DNA from: Tistrella mobilis
Lineage (GTDB): Bacteria; Pseudomonadota; Alphaproteobacteria; Tistrellales; Tistrellaceae
Length of the DNA stretch: 64,000 bases
Direction: 5' to 3'
Assembly: GCF_041468085.1 (NCBI RefSeq)
Contig: NZ_CP121017.1
Location: forward strand, 1,219,501-1,283,500
The translations under genes and the position numbers were made by a program. Positions 57,548-64,000 of this stretch are shown one piece after another (within the stretch, counting starts at the first letter, position 1; each line of letters starts with the position of its first letter). Below the pieces are notes generated by a model, which saw only the letters and a list, made by a program, of their open reading frames with translations, was not told the origin of the DNA and did no database searches.

Positions 57548-59611
57548 ATGACCGCTTCCACCCCGGACGGAACCGCTGCCCCGATCTCTACGTCGCAGGA
57601 CGGCGACGCGCTTGCCCGGCGGCTTGCCGCCGCGGGCGCACGGGTGGGGGCGGCCGGGCTCGACGCCCTGCTGGCCGGCATTGATGCCGCGGCATCGCCC
57701 GCCGGCGACCTGCGCTGGGTGGATCTGGTGCTGGGCCGCGGGCCGCATGATCCGGAGCTGGTCGCGGCGCTGGTCGCCCGGCGGGCCGAGGTCGCGGCCC
57801 GGCTGGAGGACGGGCTCTGGGACGAGGCGCCGGACACGGCCGGCCGGGTGGCAAGGCTGCGGCTGCGGCTGGAAGCGGCCGGTGTCGACGGTTTCATCGT
57901 GCCCCGCGCCGACGAGCATCAGGGCGAATACGTGCCGCGGGCGGCCGAACGGCTGGCCTGGATCACCGGTTTCCACGGCTCGGCCGGGACCGCGGTCATC
58001 CTGAAGGACCGGGCCGCCATCTTCGTCGACGGCCGCTATACCATCCAGGCCGGGCAGGAGGTCGACGGTCGGGTGTTCGAGCGCTGCCATGTGGTGGAGC
58101 GCACGCCGATCGCCTGGATCGCCGAAACCGCCGGGCGCGGTGCGCGGATCGGCTATGATCCGCGCCTGCACACCCCGGCCGAGATTTCGCGCTGGCAGCG
58201 CGTGCTGGCGCGTGCGGGCGTCGAGCTTGCGGCGCTGGAGGGCAACCCGCTGGATGCCGTCTGGAACGGCCGCGCGGCCATGCCGCTCGCCCCCGTGGTG
58301 CCCCATGACGAGGCCTTTGCGGGGGAGAGCGTGGCATCGAAGCGCACGCGCATCGGCGAGGCGATCGCCGCCGCCGGCGCCGATGCCTATCTGATCACCA
58401 TGCCCGAGGAACTGGCCTGGCTGCTCAACATCCGCGGCGCCGACGTGCCCTGCACGCCGCTGCCGCTGGGCTTCGGCCTGATCGCCAGCGACGGCGAGGC
58501 GCAGATCTTCATCGACCGCCGCAAGCTGACGCCCGAGGTGATCGACCATCTGGCGGGCGAGGCGCGCGTGGCCGGGGTCGAGGCCCTGGGGGCGGCCCTC
58601 GACGACTGTGCCGGCCGGCGGGTGCTGATCGATCCCACCACCGCCAATGTCTGGGCCGATCACCGGCTGAAACAGGCGGGGGCGACGGTGGTGGAGGGCA
58701 ACTCGCCGATCTCGCTGCCCAAGGCGCGCAAGAATGCGGTGGAACTGGCGGGCACGCGGGCGGCGCATCTGCGCGATGCCGGCGCGCTGGTCACCTTCCT
58801 TGCCTGGATCGCGGCCGAGGCGCCCAAGGGCCATCTGACCGAGCTTGATGCCGCGGCCGAACTCGGCCGGCTGCGCGCCGGGCTCGATCACTACCGGGGC
58901 ATGAGCTTCGAGACCATTTCGGCCTCGGGTCCCCATGCCGCCATGGCCCATTACCGGGTGAATGAGCGCAGCAACCGGCGGCTGGAGCCCGGGCAGATCT
59001 ATCTGGTCGACAGCGGCGGCCAGTATCTGGACGGGACCACCGACGTCACCCGCACCGTGGCGGTGGGGGATCTGCCGGGAGAGGTGGCAGAGGCTTTCAC
59101 CCGCGTGCTGAAGGGCCATATCGCGGTGGCGGTGGCGCGCTTCCCGGCCGGCACCACCGGTGCCCAGCTCGACGTGCTGGCCCGGCGCGATCTCTGGGCG
59201 GCGGGGCTGGATTTCGACCATGGCACCGGCCACGGCGTCGGCAGTTATCTGTCGGTGCATGAAGGCCCGCAGCGGATCTCCAAACTGTCGACCCAGCCGC
59301 TGGAGCCGGGGATGATCCTGTCCGACGAACCCGGCTATTACGAGCCCGGCCGCTATGGCATCCGGATCGAGAATCTGCTGGTGGTGCGGGACGAGGGCAC
59401 GGGTTTCGCCGGCCGGCGCTTCCTGGGCTTCGAGACCCTGACGCTTGCCCCCATCGACCGCAGCCTGATCCGGGTGGACATGCTGACCGCCGACGAAATC
59501 GCCTGGGTGGATGCCTATCACGCGCGAGTGCTGGCCGAGGTGTCGCCCCTGGTCGACGACGGTGTCAGGGGCTGGCTCGCCGCGGTGACCAGGCCGCTCG
59601 CCGCCGGCTGA
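57548..59611 (+). CDS. aminopeptidase P (Xaa-Pro aminopeptidase), long form
   Basis: A 687-residue M24B peptidase that removes N-terminal residues before proline. Creatinase-N domain starts RVARLRLRLEAAGVDGFIVPRADEHQGEYV (about residue 98). The M24 domain carries the dinuclear metal site: Asp in YLVDSGGQYLDGTTDVTRTVA (two Asp), His in HGTGHGVGSYLSVHEGP, and two Glu in SDEPGYYEPGRYGIRIENL. The first about 95 residues are Ala/Arg-rich and lie before the conserved fold. ATG 57548 is chosen because GAGG is 9 bp upstream; ATG 57533 would add five residues. Long forms of this length are usual for the eukaryote-like group. Confidence 0.93.
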   Translation: MTASTPDGTAAPISTSQDGDALARRLAAAGARVGAAGLDALLAGIDAAASPAGDLRWVDLVLGRGPHDPELVAALVARRAEVAARLEDGLWDEAPDTAGRVARLRLRLEAAGVDGFIVPRADEHQGEYVPRAAERLAWITGFHGSAGTAVILKDRAAIFVDGRYTIQAGQEVDGRVFERCHVVERTPIAWIAETAGRGARIGYDPRLHTPAEISRWQRVLARAGVELAALEGNPLDAVWNGRAAMPLAPVVPHDEAFAGESVASKRTRIGEAIAAAGADAYLITMPEELAWLLNIRGADVPCTPLPLGFGLIASDGEAQIFIDRRKLTPEVIDHLAGEARVAGVEALGAALDDCAGRRVLIDPTTANVWADHRLKQAGATVVEGNSPISLPKARKNAVELAGTRAAHLRDAGALVTFLAWIAAEAPKGHLTELDAAAELGRLRAGLDHYRGMSFETISASGPHAAMAHYRVNERSNRRLEPGQIYLVDSGGQYLDGTTDVTRTVAVGDLPGEVAEAFTRVLKGHIAVAVARFPAGTTGAQLDVLARRDLWAAGLDFDHGTGHGVGSYLSVHEGPQRISKLSTQPLEPGMILSDEPGYYEPGRYGIRIENLLVVRDEGTGFAGRRFLGFETLTLAPIDRSLIRVDMLTADEIAWVDAYHARVLAEVSPLVDDGVRGWLAAVTRPLAAG

Positions 59612-59620
59612 TCCGGCGGC

Positions 59621-59649
59621 GGGGCGGCTTCGGTCTGCTGCCCCCGATC
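59621..59649. terminator. imperfect bidirectional hairpin between convergent genes
   Basis: GGGGCGGC and GCTGCCCC (about 59621-59649) pair with one mismatch around an 8-nt loop, in the 36-bp gap between the aminopeptidase stop and the DUF4169 stop. Confidence 0.4.
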
Positions 59650-59851
59650 AGCGCTTGGGCGTCTGGTCGGGGTCGTCGAAAGACAGCCGTTTGCGGTCCA
59701 GCTCGCGCCGGGCCCGGTTCTGTTCCGCGTCGCGCAGCTCGCGCTGCAGGCGGCTCTGCCCGAAACGGGCGCGGTTCTCGGCCGCCCGGGCTTCCTTGGC
59801 CGCACGCTCACGCTGTTTGCGCACGGCATTGAGGTTGATGACGTCACCCAT
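59648..59851 (-). CDS. DUF4169 family protein
   Basis: A 67-residue basic protein. MGDVINLNAVRKQRERAAKEARAAENRARFGQSRLQR is the DUF4169 pattern, with a predicted long charged helix and tail DRKRLSFDDPDQTPKR. The family is restricted to Alphaproteobacteria; its function is unknown. ATG 59851 follows GGAGGAGA, so the upstream ATG (59887) with 12 extra residues is less likely. It may bind nucleic acid, given charge; that is inference only. Confidence 0.83.
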   Translation of the reverse strand: MGDVINLNAVRKQRERAAKEARAAENRARFGQSRLQRELRDAEQNRARRELDRKRLSFDDPDQTPKR

Positions 59852-60108
59852 GGCCGACGTCTCCTCCGGCAGATCTGCCGCGGACATCGCCGGTCACGGG
59901 CGGAGTTGCCCATGGGCGCGGCCCCGGCTAGGGTCAAGGACGCCGCAAGGGCGGCGCTGCCGGCGAGGGCCGGCGGGAAGAGAATCTAGGGCGGGGACCG
60001 CCGTCCTGCGAGGGGCATTCTGAAGGGGAGGCCGCGCAGGATTGCGGCCACAGTCCCGACCGGGGCGCCCTGAGGACTGACCGGAACGCCAGAAGGAACG
60101 GAGAGGCG

Positions 60109-61860
60109 ATGTCGTTCGCCCGTATCGTGATCACGACCGGTGTGATCGCCGTGGCCGGATTGGCCGCGGCGGGGGTTGCCGGCGCCGTCTGGCTGCCCGG
60201 CCGGGATCTGCGCGAGGTCTCGCCGGCCACCGCCCGGGGTTTTGTCGGCCGGCTGGCCGATGCCACCGGTGCCCGGGTATCGGTGGCGGGGCCGATCACG
60301 CTCCGGATCTTTCCGATGCCGGAACTGGGCCTCGACGACGTCCTGATCGGCGATGACCCGCAGACCGCCTTTGCCGCCGACCAGCTCTCGATCGGCCTCG
60401 GTTTCGGCGACCTGCTGGGCAACGGGCTCACCCCCCGCCGGGTGGTGCTCGACGGACCACGCCTGGCCCTCGATGAAGGTCCGCAGGCGGCGGCAGGGCC
60501 TGCCACGCCGGCGGCGGCCGCCGCCTCCTTCCTGATCGCCGGGGCGCCCGACCTCACCATTCGCAACGGCATTCTGGATCTCGGCCTCGGCGGCGGGCGG
60601 CGGGTGCTGCTCGACGGGGTGGAGGCGGAAAGCCGGGCCCTGTCGGGCGGCGGCCGGGAACTGGCCGGGCGGGTTTCGGCGGGGGGCGTGCCGATCCTGG
60701 TGGAGATGCGGCTGGGATCGGCCGACCGCGAGGGCGTGCGTGCCGTTGCCGGCCGGGCCACGCTCACCGCCGGCGGCGCTGCGGTCACCTATGACGGCCG
60801 GATCCTGCCCGGCGGTTTCGACGGCGATATCGACCTCAGGGCCGGTGATGCCGGCGTGCTGGCCGGGCTCGTCTCCGATGTTTCGGGTGCAACCACCCCG
60901 CCGCCCGTGCCCTTCGGTCTGCCACTGCGGCTGACCGGCGCGCTGCGCGTCGATCAGGACGGCGCCCGCCTCACCCGCGGCGAGATGAGCCTGGGCGACA
61001 GCCGGGCGGAGGGGGAGCTTTCCTGGCTGCCCGACGGCATGGCCGGCGGTGTTACAGCCCGCATCGACTTCGGCCGTCTGGATGCCGGCCCCTGGATCGA
61101 GGCCGCTTCGGTACCGGGGGCCGCGGCGGCCCTGCTCGGCGCGCTGCCGGCCAGCCTGGACCTCTCGGCGGCCTCTGTCGCAACCGGGATGGCGGCCATG
61201 CCGGCGCTCTCCGATCTCGCCGTCACGCTGAAACGTGATCCGCGCACCGGCGGCGATGTGCTGATGCCGGCCTTCTCGGTCGAAAGCCCGGCCGGCGCCA
61301 CCCGGCTGGATGCCGAGGGGCGTGTGGGCCAGCGGGCCGGCGGGCTGGGCTTCGACGGCATCATGACGCTGGAGGCCCGCTCGGTCTCGGGCCTGATCGC
61401 GGCCTTCAACGGCGGCGAGCAGCCGGCCGTGGCCCCGGGCCGGCTCGGCCGGATGGCGCTCAGGGCCACGGCGGCATTTGCCCCCGGCGGGCTCGGCCTG
61501 ACCGATCTCTCGGGCACCTTCGACGGGGCCGAGGTGTCGGGCGGGCTCTCGGCCGCATGGGGCGGGCCCGACGATGCCTGGCGGCTGGGCGGCCGGGTCG
61601 CCTTCGACCGGCTCAATCTCGACGCCTATATGACCGGCCGCGATGCGGTGGCCGATGCCGACCGGATCGCGCTCAGCGGTCTGCCCGCCCATGGCGGCGG
61701 CCGGCTGCGCCTGGAAGCGGGCGAGGCGGTCTGGCGCGGCGATGCCGTGCGCGATGTCCGGGTGGACGTCACCTTCGACGACCGCATGGCCGAAGGCGTG
61801 GTCCGCCATGCCGATCGCGCCGCCGCCACCACACCCTTCCTGCCCCGCGGCGCCTCCTGA
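60109..61860 (+). CDS. AsmA-family protein
   Basis: A 583-residue envelope protein. An N-terminal transmembrane anchor (residues 5-29, IVITTGVIAVAGLAAAGVAGAVWL) is followed by an AsmA-N domain (VSVAGPITLRIFPMPELGLDDVLIGDDP) and the AsmA C-terminal region (GGLGLTDLSGTFDGAEVSGGLSAAWGG). AsmA-like proteins are bridge-like, helping phospholipid transport or outer membrane assembly. The ribosome site GGAGAGG supports ATG 60109. It is monocistronic, ended by a strong hairpin. Its low-complexity Gly/Ala/Leu composition matches the family. Confidence 0.85.
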   Translation: MSFARIVITTGVIAVAGLAAAGVAGAVWLPGRDLREVSPATARGFVGRLADATGARVSVAGPITLRIFPMPELGLDDVLIGDDPQTAFAADQLSIGLGFGDLLGNGLTPRRVVLDGPRLALDEGPQAAAGPATPAAAAASFLIAGAPDLTIRNGILDLGLGGGRRVLLDGVEAESRALSGGGRELAGRVSAGGVPILVEMRLGSADREGVRAVAGRATLTAGGAAVTYDGRILPGGFDGDIDLRAGDAGVLAGLVSDVSGATTPPPVPFGLPLRLTGALRVDQDGARLTRGEMSLGDSRAEGELSWLPDGMAGGVTARIDFGRLDAGPWIEAASVPGAAAALLGALPASLDLSAASVATGMAAMPALSDLAVTLKRDPRTGGDVLMPAFSVESPAGATRLDAEGRVGQRAGGLGFDGIMTLEARSVSGLIAAFNGGEQPAVAPGRLGRMALRATAAFAPGGLGLTDLSGTFDGAEVSGGLSAAWGGPDDAWRLGGRVAFDRLNLDAYMTGRDAVADADRIALSGLPAHGGGRLRLEAGEAVWRGDAVRDVRVDVTFDDRMAEGVVRHADRAAATTPFLPRGAS

Positions 61861-61870
61861 GCCCCGACAT

Positions 61871-61912
61871 ACGCAACGGCCGCAGCCGGTTTCCCGACTG
61901 CGGCCGTTGCGT
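61871..61912 (+). terminator. strong hairpin terminator after asmA
   Basis: A perfect 15-bp stem ACGCAACGGCCGCAG (61871-61885) with CTGCGGCCGTTGCGT (61898-61912), loop of 12 nt. It is followed by GCTTCGTCTGTCTTC, T-rich but not a run. Confidence 0.8.
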
Positions 61913-61954
61913 GCTTCGTCTGTCTTCATGCCCCGGTGCCGCTCAGCGGCACCC

Positions 61955-62018
61955 AGCCGCCATTGAGACGGCGGCCAAGGCCACGCGAGCGGCCGCTTGG
62001 GCCGAGGGGCTGAAAAAG
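61955..62018. other. candidate structured element, similar to 6385-6450
   Basis: Can fold as GCCGCC (61956-61961) with GGCGGC (61970-61975) and CCAAG (61975-61979) with CTTGG (61996-62000), followed by GCCGAGGGG and an A run. It lies just beyond the stop of the minus-strand gene at 62021, where it would act as terminator on the minus strand. The first 26 bases match 23 of 26 at 6385-6410. Confidence 0.35.
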
Positions 62019-62020
62019 AC

Positions 62021-62212
62021 TCAGATGTCGCGCCAGGCGACCGGGCGGCCGCCGGCGTCGTTCACCAGCTTGCCACCTTCGTCCTGGGCGGCGATGTAGC
62101 GGCCGTGGCCGACATTCGAGCCGACATACAGGACCGGCTTCACCTTCTTGCCGTCGAAGATCTTTTCGACCGCAGCGGCGCCGCGGTTCTTCGGGTTGTT
62201 CTTGCTGCCCAT
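62021..62212 (-). CDS. small conserved hypothetical protein
   Basis: A 63-residue protein, rich in Gly and Lys: MGSKNNPKNRG then VEKIFDGKKVKPVLYVGSNVGHGRYIAAQDEGGKLVNDAGGRPVAWRDI. I do not recognise a named family. It appears as a real gene because the composition is balanced and the start has GAGGAAAT about 4-11 bases upstream on the minus strand. It lies between two intergenic regions with hairpins. Confidence 0.65.
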   Translation of the reverse strand: MGSKNNPKNRGAAAVEKIFDGKKVKPVLYVGSNVGHGRYIAAQDEGGKLVNDAGGRPVAWRDI

Positions 62213-62739
62213 GGCACCATTTCCTCAAGGTACGGGCGCCCGCCTTGCGGCGTTCGCCACGCGGGCCGTGCCCGCTCTGACCGTATGCCCGGGACACGAC
62301 CACGCCCGCGGCGACCCCTTCCTGGCGGGGAAGAGGACGGCAGGCGAGAACGGACCGGAACCGGTCGGGATACGGGCTCCCGCCGCCTGCTGACGGCGCG
62401 GCCCTGCTGTAACCCGCGATTTGTGCGTCAAACCGGGCCGAAGGTCAAGAGCCGAGCCCGGCATTGTCTGCATGGGTCGCGTGGTTGGTCTTCAACCATG
62501 CGATGGCTTCCGCTGGCGCTGGCCGTCAGCGCTGGACAGGGACATGGCCAGAGTGTCCAATGGTGGCATTGCCGCAACGCGGTGCGAGACGAAAATGTCG
62601 CAGTCGCCGCCGGAATCGCCGGCCCCCTTGCCGCGGGCCACGGATGGTGCGACGAATGGCGGCCCGGGGAACCGGGGCGCATCCAGAAAAGCCGGAGGGT
62701 CGGATCGCGGTCCGGGCCGGCAGGGGCCGATCGACGGGA
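62213..62739. other. 527-bp intergenic region with no supported gene
   Basis: I see no supported coding region. Short frames on both strands (for example 62225-62473 minus) are Arg/Pro/Ser-rich and look like GC-driven noise. It should hold divergent promoters for the 63-residue protein and the lipoprotein; no clear operator is visible. Confidence 0.6.
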
Positions 62740-64000
62740 TGGACCTTCGCATGACACGGGCGGGCAGCAGACGGGCGGGAGCGGTGGTTTTCGCGGCCAT
62801 GGCGACGCTGTTGCTGGCAGCCTGCGCAAGCCCCGGCACCGGGCCTGCACCGGATGTCCAGGTCGGCCGGACCTTCACCGGCAATTATCTGGCCGGGCGT
62901 CATGCCCAGACCCGTGATGATTTCACCGCCGCGGCGGCCTTCTATCGCGCAGCGCTCGATCAGGCGCCGCAGGATCCGGAATTGCTGCGCCGCGCCATGC
63001 TGTTGACCGCGGGCGAGGGCAACATCACCCAGGCGCTGGACTATGCGAAGCGCGTGCGCGCGCTGGAGCCGGCCGCCCCTTTCGCTGATCTGCTGCTGAT
63101 CCTGGACCGCATCCAGGCGGGTGAGCTGATCGAAGCCGAACGCATGGCCGATCGCATGGATCGTGGCGGTGTCAACGCGCTGCTGGCCCCCGTGGTCGAT
63201 GCCTGGGTACGGTTCGGCCGCGGCCGTTCGGGAGAGGCGGTCACGGCGCTCGACCGGCTGGCCGGCACGCCCGCCTTCGCCACCTATCGCTATTATTATG
63301 CGGCGCTGATCCACGATCTGGCCGGGCAGGATGCCGGGGCGCGGGCGAATTACGAGGTCGCGCTGTCGAGCGGCGGCCCGACACCCGTGCGGCTGATCCA
63401 GGCCTATGCCTCGCATCTGATCCGCACCGGCAATCGCGAGCAGGCCGCCGATCTCTATCGCCAGATGCTGCGCGATGCGCCCGAAAGCACGACGCTGCGC
63501 CGGGCGCTGGCGTGGATCGAGGCGGGCGAAGAGCTGCCGCGGCTGGTGCCCGACTACAAGGCCGGCATCGCCGAGGCGCTCTATGGCGTCGCCGGCCTGC
63601 TGCTGCGCGATCAGGTGCTGGGCGCTGCGCTGTTCTACGGCCGGCTCGCTTTGTTCATGCGCCCCGATTTCGCCGATGCCCGCTATCTGGTGGGGGAGGT
63701 CTACGAGCGGGCGGGCGATCATCGCGCGGCTCTGGATACCTTCCGCAAGATCGACGACAGCGGTGCCGTTGCCGAGGCGGCGGCGATCCGCATCGCCGAC
63801 AATCTCGCAGCCTCTGGCGATATCGACGGGGCCGAGGCACTGCTGGAAGAGCGGGTGGCCGCCGGCCAGAAGGATGCGGCGATCAGTCTGGCCGAGCTCT
63901 ATCGCCGGCAGGAACGCTGGGACGATGCCGCTCGCGCCTATAGCAGCGCGCTCGCCGCCCTGGCCGATCCCGGCCCTGAACACTGGGACCTGTTCTATGC
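62740..64000 (+). CDS. TPR-repeat lipoprotein (3' end outside window)
   Basis: The frame is open from ATG 62740 through the end of the window (420 residues seen). A lipoprotein signal with lipobox LLLAAC (Cys near residue 28) is followed by tetratricopeptide repeats: DFTAAAAFYRAALDQAPQDPELL, GEAVTALDRLAGTP, EQAADLYRQMLRDAPES, ALFYGRLALFMRPDFADARYLVGEVYERAGDHRAALDTFRKI, and more. It is most likely an outer-membrane-anchored scaffold of the type found in alphaproteobacterial chaperone-like proteins. ATG 62752 is an alternative start. Function cannot be told. Confidence 0.83.

Noticed and set aside
56504-59521. 1005-residue minus-strand frame over prmA and the aminopeptidase
   Set aside because: Antisense to two conserved enzymes; no domain recognisable.
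62225-62473. 82-residue minus-strand frame in the gap before the lipoprotein
   Set aside because: Arg/Pro-rich composition, no ribosome-binding site, no family.
1-64000. CRISPR array, tRNA, rRNA or replication origin
   Set aside because: No regularly spaced direct repeats with unique spacers, no cloverleaf or rRNA-like sequence, and no DnaA-box cluster were seen on either strand.

Overview
The window is a GC-rich chromosomal segment of an Alphaproteobacterium, probably from the Rhodospirillales/Tistrella-Azospirillum sphere. That placement is an inference from gene content (chvE-gguABC sugar locus with a GbpR-type regulator, GguC-type dehydratase, DUF4169 protein, long ATGA/GTGA-coupled operons) and from strong GC codon bias. 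It holds about 55 protein genes, one IS110-type insertion sequence and no rRNA or tRNA gene that I can see.

Layout. 1-982: the end of ligA and a MaoC-type hydratase. 983-2309: an IS110-group element with an unusual 34-bp perfect palindrome in its non-coding end. 2427-8529: a rightward group of a PaaI-type thioesterase, a Rieske oxygenase, a radical SAM enzyme, a second hotdog protein, a PaaA-like diiron protein and a ferritin-like diiron protein. I do not recognise this as a described pathway. 8583-24501: one long leftward sugar operon (ChvE-GguAB transporter, GguC, IlvD-type aldonate dehydratase, sugar dehydrogenase, alpha-ketoglutaric semialdehyde dehydrogenase, lactonase, aldose epimerase, and a second YtfQRT-YjfF transporter) that should take L-arabinose/D-galactose-type sugars oxidatively to alpha-ketoglutarate. 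It faces a LysR regulator (24725-25702). 25730-30110: a TetR gene with a 37-bp operator, an enoyl-CoA hydratase, a LysR regulator, an SDR with an apparent internal deletion, and small exported proteins.

30123-37161 is a complete leftward Nit1C nitrilase cluster (nitB-nitH plus a glycosyltransferase), a family linked in other bacteria to growth on cyanide nitrogen. Here it is divergent from a MocR-type regulator with repeated CAGTCA motifs between them. 38966-42708 holds a ZntB-type channel and a sulfonate/nitrate-type ABC transporter. 42911-50750 holds an FAD-linked lactate/glycolate dehydrogenase, a pentapeptide-repeat protein, a 5'-nucleotidase, a second IlvD/Edd dehydratase, a TacA-TacT toxin-antitoxin pair, a PPOX flavoprotein and an AraC regulator.

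50807-54105 is the most interesting locus: a lasso-peptide-type macrolactam synthetase, a 50-residue precursor too short for routine gene calling (52826-52978), and a sulfotransferase overlapping the precursor stop. The precursor has a W-x-x-P-x-L leader motif, Thr at -2, and a 16-residue core with Gly1 and Glu8. No B1/B2 leader protease or exporter is present in the window. The remainder (54202-64000) is housekeeping: UvrD/PcrA, PrmA, aminopeptidase P, DUF4169, AsmA and a TPR lipoprotein running off the end.

A pattern across the window is that 15- or 18-bp imperfect tandem duplications/triplications occur at eight places, mostly at the ends of genes, as if this genome has an active short in-frame repeat-expansion process.
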